This document shows, one piece after another, positions 15,308-23,847 of a DNA stretch of 64,000 nt. Source of the DNA: Amycolatopsis camponoti. Lineage in GTDB: Bacteria; Actinomycetota; Actinomycetes; Mycobacteriales; Pseudonocardiaceae. The stretch is taken from contig NZ_CABVGP010000001.1 of NCBI RefSeq assembly GCF_902497555.1, positions 1,054,001 through 1,118,000 of the forward strand, in the 5' to 3' direction. A program made the translations under genes and the position numbers. The number at the start of each line of letters is the position of its first letter. Positions within the stretch are counted from its first letter, which is position 1. Under the pieces are notes generated by a model that worked only from the letters and a program-made list of their open reading frames with translations, was not told where the DNA came from and searched no databases.

Positions 15308-16507
15308 ATGCGCGGTTCCCCTGCCTCGGACGGCTCCGTGTGGGCCAGGCTGCCCCACGAGCTCGGCGACGCGGTGCGCCCGCGGATCCCGGAGATCGCG
15401 CGGGCCTGCGTCGACGGCATCGCCGCCGAGATTCCGGAATATTCCGCTGCTTTCGGCCGCGGTCCCACCCGGACGGCGGCGATCGAGCAGGCGCGGCGCG
15501 GGATCGAGCGGGACATCGACCGCGTCGGCACGCCCGCGATGTACCAGGCCGACCGGCTGGCCGAGTTCCGCGGGCACGGGCGTGAAGCGTTCCACAGTGG
15601 TCTGAGCCGCGAGGCGGTGCAGGCGGCGGTGCGCGTGTCGAGCCGGGTGACGTGGCGGTGGATCGCCGACGTCGCCCGGGATGCCGGCCTGTCCGGCGAC
15701 GTCCTGTACGGCGCGGCCGAGGGGATGTTCGCCGACGTCGAGACGTCGATGGCGGCGGTCGCCGAGGGATACAGCGCGGCGGAGGCGGCGATGTCCGGCA
15801 CCGGCGAGCGGCACCGCCGGCTGCTGCGCGCGCTGATCGGCGGCCGCACACCGGCCGAAGTGGACGGTCTGGTCGCGGCATCCGGGCTGCCGGCGCCTTC
15901 GCGCGTGGCGGCGGTGGCGTTCCGGGCGCTGCCGGGAGCACCGGAGTTCCCGCCGGGCCTGCTGCCCGAGCACGTCCCGGCCGACCCGTCGGGCAACCCA
16001 CCGGCGGCGCTGACGCCGGCCCCGGACACGGACCTGGCGGGCCTGGCGTCGCTACCGGCCGGCTGGATGGCGGCGGTCGGCCCCCTGGTGAACCCGGCAG
16101 CGGCACCGGAGTCGTTCAGAGTCGCCCGGCGCGCGCTCGACCTGGCGTCGCGCGGACTGCTGGACGCGCCGGGCCCGGTGGTGTGGTGCCGCGACCACCT
16201 GACGACGTTGTTGCTGCTGGCGGACGAGTTCCTGGTGGCCCAGCTGGCATCGACGACGCTGGAGCCGCTGTCGGAGCTGTCCGGGCGGCGGCGGGAGCAG
16301 CTGGCGGAGACGTTGCTGGCGCTGGTCCAGACCCGAGGCAGTGCTCCCGAGCTGGGGCGGATGCTGGAGTTGCACCCGCAGACGATCCGGGCCCGGTTGA
16401 AGAAGCTGGGCGAGCTGTTCGGGGCGCGGCTGGAGGACCCGGGCGAGCGGCTGCGGCTGGAGTTGGCGCTGCTGGCGGAACGGGCGTTGCCGAGCGGTCG
16501 TGAGTGA
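15308..16507 (+). CDS. PucR-family transcriptional regulator D
   Basis: 399 aa. Same architecture as A-C (VWARLPHELGDAVRPRI at the start) but a more diverged N-terminal domain; the C-terminal HTH is LGRMLELHPQTIRARLKKL. ATG 15308 has GGAGG 11 nt upstream; an upstream start at 15218 falls on the -35 box and is rejected. The last codons and stop lie inside the repeated palindrome that begins at 16496. Confidence 0.85.
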   Translation: MRGSPASDGSVWARLPHELGDAVRPRIPEIARACVDGIAAEIPEYSAAFGRGPTRTAAIEQARRGIERDIDRVGTPAMYQADRLAEFRGHGREAFHSGLSREAVQAAVRVSSRVTWRWIADVARDAGLSGDVLYGAAEGMFADVETSMAAVAEGYSAAEAAMSGTGERHRRLLRALIGGRTPAEVDGLVAASGLPAPSRVAAVAFRALPGAPEFPPGLLPEHVPADPSGNPPAALTPAPDTDLAGLASLPAGWMAAVGPLVNPAAAPESFRVARRALDLASRGLLDAPGPVVWCRDHLTTLLLLADEFLVAQLASTTLEPLSELSGRRREQLAETLLALVQTRGSAPELGRMLELHPQTIRARLKKLGELFGARLEDPGERLRLELALLAERALPSGRE

Positions 16508-16543
16508 GAAACAGTGTTCTAACCCTGTTTCTCACTCACGACC
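16496..16543. repeat. Dispersed palindrome, copy 1 (probable bidirectional terminator)
   Basis: Perfect 19-bp arms (left GGTCGTGAGTGAGAAACAG at 16496-16514, right at 16525-16543) around TGTTCTAACC. It lies between the convergent ends of regulator D and the GtrA-like gene, and both stop codons fall inside it. Three further copies are in the window. No T-run follows. Confidence 0.85.
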
Positions 16544-17016
16544 AGCCGCGGCAGACCACCACCCGGCCGGGCGACCTCGAGCGGGGGTGCTGACCTCGGG
16601 AAAACCCACCGCCGGTAGCCGTACCAGCGGAACGTCGTCCCGGCCAGCGTGCCGAGGACCATCCCCGCCACGAAGTCCGCGACCTCCTGCGCCAGGTAGC
16701 TCACGTGCGGCACCGCCAGCCCCAGCGCGTAGCGCGACACCAGCGGCGGTACCAGGTTCACGGCCACCGCACCCGCGTTGACCACGAAGAACAGCACCGC
16801 CTCCCGGGCCCGCCGGTGGCCGCCGCGGCCCGCGAACGACCAGCGGCGGGACAGCAGGTACGCGAATGCCGTCGAGGCCACCGTCGCGAAGAAAAGCGCC
16901 GTTACCGGTTTCTCACGGAACACGGTGAGCTTCAGGCTGTAGTCGCCCAGTAGGGTGACCCCGTACGCGGCCAGGCCGACGACGGCGAAGCGGAGCAGCT
17001 CTCGCGGCTCGGGCAT
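16519..17016 (-). CDS. GtrA-like membrane protein
   Basis: 165 aa with four predicted membrane helices (about 9-27, 38-55, 75-95, 105-128). The opening LLRFAVVGLAAYGVTLLGDY and the later YRRWVF fit the GtrA/DPMS family, thought to flip or help use polyprenyl-linked sugars in cell-surface glycan synthesis. The ATG has GGAGG about 5 nt upstream. Frames that begin farther upstream only read the opposite strand of the next gene. No glycosyltransferase partner is adjacent. Its last residues (VVSEKQG) are encoded by the palindrome. Confidence 0.8.
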   Translation of the reverse strand: MPEPRELLRFAVVGLAAYGVTLLGDYSLKLTVFREKPVTALFFATVASTAFAYLLSRRWSFAGRGGHRRAREAVLFFVVNAGAVAVNLVPPLVSRYALGLAVPHVSYLAQEVADFVAGMVLGTLAGTTFRWYGYRRWVFPRSAPPLEVARPGGGLPRLVVSEKQG

Positions 17017-17055
17017 GGTTCCTCCAGGTGATGCCGACAGGGTGGAGGTCTTTCG

Positions 17056-17655
17056 ATGGCACGCACGGGCGGTGAGGGTGAGCTCCCCTCGGTCGCCGAG
17101 CTGGTGAACCTCTCGCAGACGAAACCGCTGATGATCCGCGGTGACCTCGACGCGATGCTCGCCAGGGAAGCCGGGATCGAGCCCGAGCCCGACCCCAAGC
17201 CCGACCCGCTGGCCATCCTCGACGCCGAGCTGGCGGCCCCTGAGCCCGAGGACGAACGTCCCCGGGAAGCGCCGCCCGCCGAGTCCCGCCGGACCAAGCC
17301 GTACGTCCTCGCCGCCGGCGCGGCCGTCGCGCTGGGGCTCGCCGCCGTCGTGCTCCTCCAGCCGCAGCAGGTCGGCGGGACGGCGACGCCGCCGCCCGGC
17401 GCCACCGCTCCGGCCGCGCCGCCGGCCTCGACCGACGCCGTGGAGACGATGAGCGCCTCGGCGGAGCCGCCGCCGCTCACCGCGAAGGTGCGCGACTCGC
17501 CCGTCCGGACGACGAACCCGCCGGCCGCCGCGGGGCGCAAGCCCGCGCCCCCCACGACGTCGGCGCCGCCGGCCGAGGACCAGTGGCAGCAGTACGTGAG
17601 CTCGGTGGTCAGCTCGTGGCAGCAGCAGCACCCGCACGGCAGGCCGAACCGCTGA
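17056..17655 (+). CDS. Single-pass membrane protein, Pro/Ala-rich, unknown
   Basis: 199 aa, family not recognised. Residues 1-80 are acidic and presumably cytoplasmic, with PEPDPKPDP-like repeats; one membrane helix follows (about 84-101, VLAAGAAVALGLAAVVLL); the rest is an extracytoplasmic Pro/Ala/Thr-rich stretch ending in a Gln/Ser-rich segment (WQQYVSSVVSSWQQQ). It is divergent from the GtrA-like gene with only 39 nt between starts, and its stop abuts the lipase stop with no gap. Confidence 0.7.
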   Translation: MARTGGEGELPSVAELVNLSQTKPLMIRGDLDAMLAREAGIEPEPDPKPDPLAILDAELAAPEPEDERPREAPPAESRRTKPYVLAAGAAVALGLAAVVLLQPQQVGGTATPPPGATAPAAPPASTDAVETMSASAEPPPLTAKVRDSPVRTTNPPAAAGRKPAPPTTSAPPAEDQWQQYVSSVVSSWQQQHPHGRPNR

Positions 17656-18843
17656 TCAGCAGTTCGACGTCGCCGGCTTCCCGGCGATCCGGTCCTTGAC
17701 GAACGCCAGCACGTCGGCGTTGCCGGTGTAGACCAGCGTGATGTGGTCGGTGTCGTAGGTCTTCCACGTCTCCGCCACCCCGGCCGCGCAGTACGCCTTG
17801 TGCAGCGCGTCGGCCTGCGCGAACTGCACCAGCTGGTCGCCGGTCCCGTGGTACTGGAACACCGGGACCCGAGGCGGGCTGCCGCCGAGCTTGTTCTCGG
17901 TCAGCCGCGCCACCCACGCGGGCTTGATGTAGCCCGGGCCGGTCGTGTAGTCCGCGATCTTCTGGTTCGCGTACGTCGTGAGCAGCTCGAACGTGCACGC
18001 GCTCTGCTTCATCTCGGCCAGCTTCGCGCGGCCGTTGTCGCTGAGGAACGAGTCCAGCCGCAGCTCCGGGTACGCCTGGTCGAGGCCGAGCAGGGCGTAG
18101 GCGAACACGCCGAAGCCGAACTTGCCGTCGAGCTGCAGCGTCACCTGGACGAGGTCGGCGGGCACCCCGCCGGCCGCGATGCCCACCAGGTTCAGCTCCG
18201 GCGCGTACGCCGGCTGCAGCTCCCCGGCCCACGCCGCGGCGCCGCCCCCTTGGGAGTACCCGCGGAAGACGACCTTCGACGTCGTGGACAGCCCGGCCGC
18301 GGGGAGCCGCTGGGCCGCGCGGACCCCGTCGATCACCGCCGGGCCTTCGGACTTCCCCACGACGTACGTCGTCTTCGGCGCGCTCTGGTAGCCCTCGTAG
18401 TCGGGGACGGCGACGGCGTACCCCGCGTCGAGCAGGTCGTCGAGGCCGGGCTGCTCGTAGAACGCGCCGATGTCGATCATCTTCGACGGCGCGCACTCGA
18501 AGGCCGGGCCGTGCGTGCCGGGGTCGAACGACACGATCGGCGCGGTCGCGCGGTCGGCGTTCTTCGGCACCAGCACGGTCCCGGTGACGGCGTCGGGCTG
18601 TCCGAGTGCGTTGGTGGACAGGTACATGACCTGCCACGCGTCGACGGATGCCTTGCGCGGCCCGGCGTTCGACGTCCGCCAGCGGATGACGTCGCCCGGC
18701 TTGCCCGCCGGGAGCGGCGAAGGCGGAGTGTAGAAGGAGTCGTCGAACGGGCCGGTGCCCACCGGCGCCGCCGAAGCCGCCGGCGCGACCGCCGCGACGA
18801 GCACCAGCGCCACCAGGGCGGCGAGCGCGCGGCGGGCCGTCAC
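17656..18843 (-). CDS. Secreted lipase (LIP family)
   Basis: 395 aa, exported. A Sec signal peptide (about 1-27, ending ASAAP) is followed by an alpha/beta-hydrolase domain of the secretory lipase (LIP) family: VSFDPGTHGP in the oxyanion region, nucleophile elbow FRGYSQGGGA (Ser about 190), acid in GTGDQLVQ, His in DTDHITLVY near the C-terminus. Expected to hydrolyse acyl esters outside the cell. The GTG at 18843 overlaps the TGA of the upstream lipoprotein gene (GTGA), so the two are translationally coupled. A much longer frame upstream only reads through that neighbour. Confidence 0.85.
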   Translation of the reverse strand: MTARRALAALVALVLVAAVAPAASAAPVGTGPFDDSFYTPPSPLPAGKPGDVIRWRTSNAGPRKASVDAWQVMYLSTNALGQPDAVTGTVLVPKNADRATAPIVSFDPGTHGPAFECAPSKMIDIGAFYEQPGLDDLLDAGYAVAVPDYEGYQSAPKTTYVVGKSEGPAVIDGVRAAQRLPAAGLSTTSKVVFRGYSQGGGAAAWAGELQPAYAPELNLVGIAAGGVPADLVQVTLQLDGKFGFGVFAYALLGLDQAYPELRLDSFLSDNGRAKLAEMKQSACTFELLTTYANQKIADYTTGPGYIKPAWVARLTENKLGGSPPRVPVFQYHGTGDQLVQFAQADALHKAYCAAGVAETWKTYDTDHITLVYTGNADVLAFVKDRIAGKPATSNC

Positions 18844-19403
18844 GAGCCCGTCCCGTAAACGCGCTTGCAGGTCGCGGACTCGCTGAAGGCCAGGTTCAGC
18901 TCGGGGTTCGCCTTGAGGTCCTTGATCGGGCCCTCCGGATCGGCGAGCTGACCCATCGTCGAGTCGGCCTCCGAGATGACCCGGCGCAGGCTCGGCTGGT
19001 CGGTCACCTTCGCCTGCTCCATCTTGGACTTCGTCTCGGCCAGCTTCGTCTGGGTCTGGGTGAGGTTGCCGGTCGCCTTGTCCACTGCGGACTGTCCATC
19101 CGGGACGGGCGGGACGCCGGCGGTGCGCAGGCCGCCCGCCATGTCGTCGAGGGCCGAGCCCAGGCGGCCCAGGAAGTCGACCATCGCGTCCCGGGTCTTC
19201 ACCGGGTCGGCCTCGTCGACCGCCGGCGGCTGCGCCAGCTTCGCCGAGCCCGTCGCCACCCCCGTGCAGACCTTGTCGACCCAGGCCAGCGCCGCGGGGT
19301 CGGCGTGCCGGCCGGGGTCGGCCGGAGCGTCCGACCCGCAGGCGGCGCACGACAGAAGTGCGGCCGCCGCCATTGCGAGCACCGCGCTGTGCATTCTTTT
19401 CAT
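18840..19403 (-). CDS. Putative lipoprotein of unknown function
   Basis: 187 aa; no named family recognised. N-terminal lipoprotein-type signal (AVLAMAAAALLSCAACGSD; either Cys near 20-23 could be lipidated). The mature part is mostly helical with a heptad-like stretch (LTQTQTKLAETKSKMEQAK, about 112-130). The start at 19403 gives the normal signal peptide, but no clear ribosome-binding site stands before it; upstream starts would add unrelated residues. Coupled to the lipase by a GTGA overlap, so it may be an anchor, foldase-like helper or unrelated surface protein. Confidence 0.65.
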   Translation of the reverse strand: MKRMHSAVLAMAAAALLSCAACGSDAPADPGRHADPAALAWVDKVCTGVATGSAKLAQPPAVDEADPVKTRDAMVDFLGRLGSALDDMAGGLRTAGVPPVPDGQSAVDKATGNLTQTQTKLAETKSKMEQAKVTDQPSLRRVISEADSTMGQLADPEGPIKDLKANPELNLAFSESATCKRVYGTGS

Positions 19404-19721
19404 GGGTTTCGAAGCTACGCGGCGCGGTTGTGCGTGAGCAAGGAGAGAATAGCCGGTTGGCATCCGGGTCAACGTTTCACGGTGAGGAATTGTCACGTGC
19501 GTCAGCGGTTCGGCAGCCACCCTGTGCTGGGGAAACCTTTCCGCGCCTGCTAGGAACCGGGCCCGGCCGACGTGCCGGTGTGACAATTTGCGGTGGCCGT
19601 GTGACCTTTTTACCGAAAGCTCTTGAACGGCGCCAGCGGTGCTCGTTAACTTACGTTCCGGTCGCGATTTCCAGGGAACGCGCGCCGTTTCGTATCACTG
19701 TTGATACACGGAAGGACCATT
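19404..19721. promoter_or_regulatory. Divergent control region of lipoprotein and DUF6801 genes
   Basis: No gene seen. On the plus strand TTGAAC (19623-19628), a 17-nt spacer and TTAACT (19646-19651) are a modest promoter candidate for the DUF6801 gene. A 6-bp inverted repeat GTATCA-CTGT-TGATAC (19692-19707) stands just before its ribosome-binding site and could be an operator or leader hairpin. I see nothing supportable in the first 200 nt. Confidence 0.4.
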
Positions 19722-20948
19722 GTGAGTCACCCAAGAGGCAAGAAGAAGACGGTCGCGGCCGCCGCGGCCACGGCGGCGGTGGGGCTGGTCGCCACCGCAC
19801 TGGTGCTCGGGGCGCAGACCAGTGCCGCCGACCCGATCTCGCTGACGCTGAACTACCACTGCACGCTGCCGCTGGTGGGTTCGCAGTCGCTGAAGGTGGT
19901 GATCAACACCGACCTGCCGACCACGGTGAACACCGGCCAGCCGACCGGCGCGTTCGACATCAAGGCCGTGTCCACCATCAACGCGGACACCGTCGCCGGG
20001 CTCAGCCTGATCGGCGCCACGACGATCGAGGGCACCGCGACGGCGGCCGCGACCGTCGCCGCGCCGAGCCTCAACCTGCCGGTCAACGTCCCGATCACGC
20101 TGGACAAGACGAACATCCCGGCCTCGGGTGAGCTGAACATCAACGCGGCGGGCAAGACGCCGTCGCTGACGTTCACCCAGCCCGGCCAGGCGAAGATCAC
20201 CGTCGGAGACCTGAACCTCAAGGTCACCCCGCGCAAGGCCGACGGCTCGGTCACCGGCATCACGCCGGACGGCACGATCGACGCGCCCTGCACGCAGGAC
20301 GCCGGCCAGAACAACACCCTGGCCACGATCACCATCGCCGGCGGGGGCGGGACGACCCCGCCGACCACCACCCCGCCGACGACGACACCCCCGACCACCA
20401 CGCCGCCGACGACCACCCCGCCCACCACGACCCCGCCGGGCGGGGGCATCAAGTACTCCTTCGGCATCACCGGGTCGACTTCGCTGAAGTCGCTCGGCAG
20501 CACCGCGCCGATCACCGGCTCGTTCGACGCCGACGTCAACCTGTCGGCCAAGACGTTCACCGGCGACCTGAAGCTGAACCCGACGCACACCGACTTCAAG
20601 CTGTTCGGGTTCATCCAGGGCAGCTCGGACGTCAAGGTCGTGCAGAACGGCCCGCAGACCGGTGAGCTGGTCGGCACCGGCTTCAAGGCGCACATCAAGT
20701 TCGACACGTTCCTCACCACGGTCAACCTGTTCGGCATCCCGATCAGCACGGACCCGAAGTGCGGCACGACCACGTCGTCGACCAGCGAGATGACCACCGG
20801 CGCCGACTTCGACCTGCTCAAGGGCGGGAAGCTGTCGGGCACCTATTCGCTGTCCGCGCTGCAGAACTGCGGCTCGTTCAACGACATCATCAGCGCGTTC
20901 GCCAAGAGCGACGGCAACAAGCTGGACCTCGTGCTCGCCAAGAAGTGA
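19722..20948 (+). CDS. Exported DUF6801 protein with Thr-Pro linker
   Basis: 408 aa, Sec-exported (signal about 1-35, ending TSAADP). It has two beta-rich halves. The N-terminal one (about 36-205, ISLTLNYHCTLPLVG) looks like a DUF6801 domain; the C-terminal one (about 240-408) is IKYSFGITGSTSLKSLGS onward. They are joined by GGGG and five TTTPP repeats (about 210-237), a flexible surface linker. Cysteine pairs suggest extracellular disulfides. The GTG at 19722 follows GGAAGGA closely. It is a paralog of the next gene. Function unknown; probably cell-surface. Confidence 0.78.
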   Translation: MSHPRGKKKTVAAAAATAAVGLVATALVLGAQTSAADPISLTLNYHCTLPLVGSQSLKVVINTDLPTTVNTGQPTGAFDIKAVSTINADTVAGLSLIGATTIEGTATAAATVAAPSLNLPVNVPITLDKTNIPASGELNINAAGKTPSLTFTQPGQAKITVGDLNLKVTPRKADGSVTGITPDGTIDAPCTQDAGQNNTLATITIAGGGGTTPPTTTPPTTTPPTTTPPTTTPPTTTPPGGGIKYSFGITGSTSLKSLGSTAPITGSFDADVNLSAKTFTGDLKLNPTHTDFKLFGFIQGSSDVKVVQNGPQTGELVGTGFKAHIKFDTFLTTVNLFGIPISTDPKCGTTTSSTSEMTTGADFDLLKGGKLSGTYSLSALQNCGSFNDIISAFAKSDGNKLDLVLAKK

Positions 20949-20957
20949 CCCGAACTG

Positions 20958-20988
20958 CCGGCCCCCGCCGCGCCGCGGCGGGGGCCGG
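20958..20988 (+). terminator. Strong GC hairpin between the two DUF6801 genes
   Basis: Perfect 14-bp arms (CCGGCCCCCGCCGC and its complement) with a 3-nt loop GCC. It begins 10 nt after the upstream stop and ends 27 nt before the next start. No T-run. It could terminate or attenuate transcription, making the second gene less expressed, or protect the 3' end. Confidence 0.7.
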
Positions 20989-21014
20989 TGCCATGCCCGG
21001 AGAAAGGAGAGCCC

Positions 21015-22070
21015 GTGCGGAAAGCGCGGTCGTTGCTCGCGGCGGGCCTCGCCTGCCTGGTGCTGCCGTTCGCCGCCCCGGCCGCGGACGCGTCGACGCC
21101 GGTCACCAAGAAGCTCGGCTACACCTGCCCGTTCCCGTTGATCGGCCTCCAGAAGCTGGACGTGGAGATCAAAGCGTCCTTCGAGGTGCCTTCGGCGCCC
21201 GGTGGCACGTTCACGACGTCCGACCTCGCGGTCGCGGTGACCGTGCCGGACAAGTCCACCCGCGGCCTGGCCCTGGTCGGCGCGGCGAGCATCGAAGGGA
21301 CGGCGTCCGCAGGGGTGACGCTGGCCAACGGTGCGCTGACGCTGCCACTCGGCCTGCCGCTGACCGTGGCGAAGACGGCGGTCCCGTCCTCGGGGGCGTT
21401 CACCACGCGGGCGACCGGCTCGGTTCCGCCGGTGCGGTTGCCGAACGCCGGGAAGACGACACTGACCATCGGGGACTTCAGCACCCGGTTGACGCCGAAG
21501 AAGGCGGACGGCTCGTTCACCGGGCTCGGCTCGTTCACCTCGGACTGCACGCTCGACGCCGGTCAGAATCCGGTGCTGCTGAGCTTCGACCTCGGTGGCA
21601 CGCAGCAGTACAGCTACGACGTCACCGGTTCGACGACGCTGAAGGCACTCGGGGCGACCGCGCCGGTCACCGGGTCGTTCACGGGTTTCAGCCCGGCGTT
21701 CGACCGGACGCGGGCGGACTTCAAGGTCTTCGGCTTCGTGCCCGGGACGGCCGACCTGCTTTTCCGCCCGGACGGCCCGCAGACCGGCGAGCTCACCGGC
21801 GGCGGGTTCGTCGCGCACGCGAATCTCGCGCTCGCGCTCCCGCAGGTGACGCTCTTCGGGCTGCCGGTCGCCGACGCGGGCTGCCGGGCGAGCGCGCCGA
21901 TCCCGGTCGACCTGAAGACGGGCAGCGGGTTCGTGCTCGCGTCGGGCGGCCCGGTGAGCGGGGAGTACGTGATCCCGCCGCTGACCGGTTGCGGCGCGTT
22001 CACGGCGTACCTGAGTTCGCTCTTCCAAAGTGACAGCAACACGTTCGCCGTCACGTTGACCGCGCGCTGA
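21015..22070 (+). CDS. Exported DUF6801 protein, paralog without linker
   Basis: 351 aa. Sec signal (about 1-27, ending ADAST). The two halves match those of the preceding protein (LGYTCPFPLIGLQKLDVEI near the start; YSYDVTGSTTLKALGATAPV from about 203), but the TTTPP linker is missing, so tandem duplication followed by linker gain or loss is likely. The GTG at 21015 is preceded by AAAGGAGA at 5 nt. Function unknown; extracellular. Confidence 0.78.
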   Translation: MRKARSLLAAGLACLVLPFAAPAADASTPVTKKLGYTCPFPLIGLQKLDVEIKASFEVPSAPGGTFTTSDLAVAVTVPDKSTRGLALVGAASIEGTASAGVTLANGALTLPLGLPLTVAKTAVPSSGAFTTRATGSVPPVRLPNAGKTTLTIGDFSTRLTPKKADGSFTGLGSFTSDCTLDAGQNPVLLSFDLGGTQQYSYDVTGSTTLKALGATAPVTGSFTGFSPAFDRTRADFKVFGFVPGTADLLFRPDGPQTGELTGGGFVAHANLALALPQVTLFGLPVADAGCRASAPIPVDLKTGSGFVLASGGPVSGEYVIPPLTGCGAFTAYLSSLFQSDSNTFAVTLTAR

Positions 22071-22104
22071 CCGGGGTTCACGTCGGTCCGGTAGCTGTGA
22101 GCGA

Positions 22105-23442
22105 ATGCGCCGAACCACTGTGGGGATCCTCGCCGTCGTCACGCTGCTCGCCACCGCCGCGCCCGGGGAGGCCGCCGGCCTCACCCGGGACCCGGTGGCG
22201 GTGGTGTACGACCGCGACCACGCCCTCCACGTCCTGAACGCCGGCGCGACCGACGACGAGCTGACGCTGCGGACGCAGACGCTCGCGTCGAGCGCGTGGG
22301 CGTTCTTCCGCGGCACGTCGCCGCTCTACTACCGCGACCTCGGCGAACTCCCGAAGTCCGGGTACGCCACCGCGGCCGGCGACGTCTGGCTGACCGGCGA
22401 CGCCCACCTGGAGAACACCGGCGCCGACCGCGGGGCCGACAACGAAGAGCAGTTCGCGATCAACGACACCGACGACGCCTGGCGCGGTTCGTGGACGTGG
22501 GAGCTGCGCCGCGAAGCCGTCTCGATCGTGCTCGCCGGTCGGGCGAACGGGCGCAGCGCGAGCCAGATCGCCACCGACGTCGACACGTTCGTCGCCGAAT
22601 ACGCCCAGTGGATCGCCAAGTTCCACGGGACCGGCGACGAGGCGAGCTGGCGCTTGACTTCGAGCACCACCTCCGACCTCGTCGGCGACCTGATCGACCG
22701 GTCGGCCGGGGACAAGCGCGCCGACCTCGTCGCGAAGTGGACCACCGGCGGCCACTTCAAGGCCGACCCCGAGCTGCAGACCGTGTCGTCGGCGACGCGC
22801 ACCCAGCTCGTCGACGCCGTCGCGGCCTACCGGACGACCGCGGGCCGGCCGCTGAAGACGTCGGAAGCGGTCGTGAAGGACGTGCGGCGGCGGACCGGTG
22901 CGGGCACCGGCAGCCTCGGCCGGTTCCGCTGGTACGTCCTCGTCGAGGGCGACACGACGTCGTCGTCCGACGACCGGATCCTCGAGCTCAAGCAGGAGGT
23001 CGACCCGGCGCCGAAGCAGCTCGCGCCGAACGCCACGACGCTCACCGGCGGCCAGCGTCCGGCCCTGGCGCTGCGGTGGCTCGCGAACCAGTCCGACCCG
23101 CTGGCCGGCTGGGCGAGCGTCGGGAGCACCCCGGTGCTGGTCAAGGAGAAGTCGCCGTTCGCCGAGGACCTGGAGATCGGCGACCTGACGTCGTCGGCGG
23201 TCTGGGACGACACCGTCCGCGACGTCGGCCGCCTGCTCGCGGCCGCGCACTCCCGCGCCGACCAGGACATCCCCGGGACCGGGCTCGCGTACTCGGCGGA
23301 CGCGGCGATCGACGGCGCCATCACGTCCGTGTCCGGGCTGCAGAGCGAGACCCGCGCGTTCGCGACGAGCTACGCCGACCAGGTCACCGCCGACTGGCAC
23401 GCGTACGTCGCCGCGAAAAATTCCGGACGCCCGTTGTTCTGA
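22105..23442 (+). CDS. Exported DUF2252 family protein
   Basis: 445 aa with a signal peptide (about 1-23). Family signatures: WAFFRGTSPLYYRD (about 60-75), a GDAHLENTGA loop (about 105-115) and an INDTDDA motif (about 126-133), as in DUF2252 proteins, which have a kinase-like fold and are often cytoplasmic. Export of this copy is notable. ATG 22105 is the best start although no strong ribosome-binding site stands before it. It follows the DUF6801 pair by 34 nt on the same strand and may be co-transcribed. Activity unknown. Confidence 0.75.
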   Translation: MRRTTVGILAVVTLLATAAPGEAAGLTRDPVAVVYDRDHALHVLNAGATDDELTLRTQTLASSAWAFFRGTSPLYYRDLGELPKSGYATAAGDVWLTGDAHLENTGADRGADNEEQFAINDTDDAWRGSWTWELRREAVSIVLAGRANGRSASQIATDVDTFVAEYAQWIAKFHGTGDEASWRLTSSTTSDLVGDLIDRSAGDKRADLVAKWTTGGHFKADPELQTVSSATRTQLVDAVAAYRTTAGRPLKTSEAVVKDVRRRTGAGTGSLGRFRWYVLVEGDTTSSSDDRILELKQEVDPAPKQLAPNATTLTGGQRPALALRWLANQSDPLAGWASVGSTPVLVKEKSPFAEDLEIGDLTSSAVWDDTVRDVGRLLAAAHSRADQDIPGTGLAYSADAAIDGAITSVSGLQSETRAFATSYADQVTADWHAYVAAKNSGRPLF

Positions 23443-23508
23443 GCTGTCGAATTGGTCCCCTCCCGCGTGACGGAGTAGGAAAGGAACCGACGACCAGGAG
23501 GAACGGCC

Positions 23509-23847
23509 ATGGCGCAGTACGCGGTGCTGATCTACGAGCGAGTGCCCCCGGAGGACCTGCCGAAGGAGATCATGGACGGGCACATGGGGCTGCCGGACCG
23601 GATCGCGGCGCTGGGCGGGAAGGTGACCGCCGGCCTGGCCCTGCAGCCCAACGAGACGGCGACCGCGATCCGCGGCGACCTGGTGACCGACGGCTTGTTC
23701 GTGGAGACCAAGGAGGTGCTGGCCGGGGTGTACGTGCTCGAGGCCCGCGACCTCGACCACGCGCTGGCGTGCGCGAAGCTGACGCCGGTCGTCGAGGGCG
23801 GCGTCGAGGTCCGGCCGCTCGTCGACTTCCAGGTGGTGCCGGGCTGA
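23509..23847 (+). CDS. YCII-domain protein paired with sigma factor
   Basis: 112 aa, single YCII-related domain (QYAVLIYERVP start; ETKEVLAGVYVLEARDLDHA). Such proteins are commonly encoded next to ECF sigma factors of the type that follows; their role is not settled. The ATG has AGGAGGA about 6 nt upstream. The TGA overlaps the apparent CTG start of the sigma gene, so translation is probably coupled. Confidence 0.85.
   Translation: MAQYAVLIYERVPPEDLPKEIMDGHMGLPDRIAALGGKVTAGLALQPNETATAIRGDLVTDGLFVETKEVLAGVYVLEARDLDHALACAKLTPVVEGGVEVRPLVDFQVVPG

Noticed and set aside
16502..16530. Recurring small ORFs beginning MSEKQ at several places.
   Set aside because: They are readings of the repeated palindrome (GTGAGTGAGAAACAG), not genes.
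17656..19350. Lipase with a 170-residue N-terminal extension.
   Set aside because: The extension is an alternative frame of the lipoprotein gene; GTG 18843 with a proper signal peptide and GTGA overlap explains the start.
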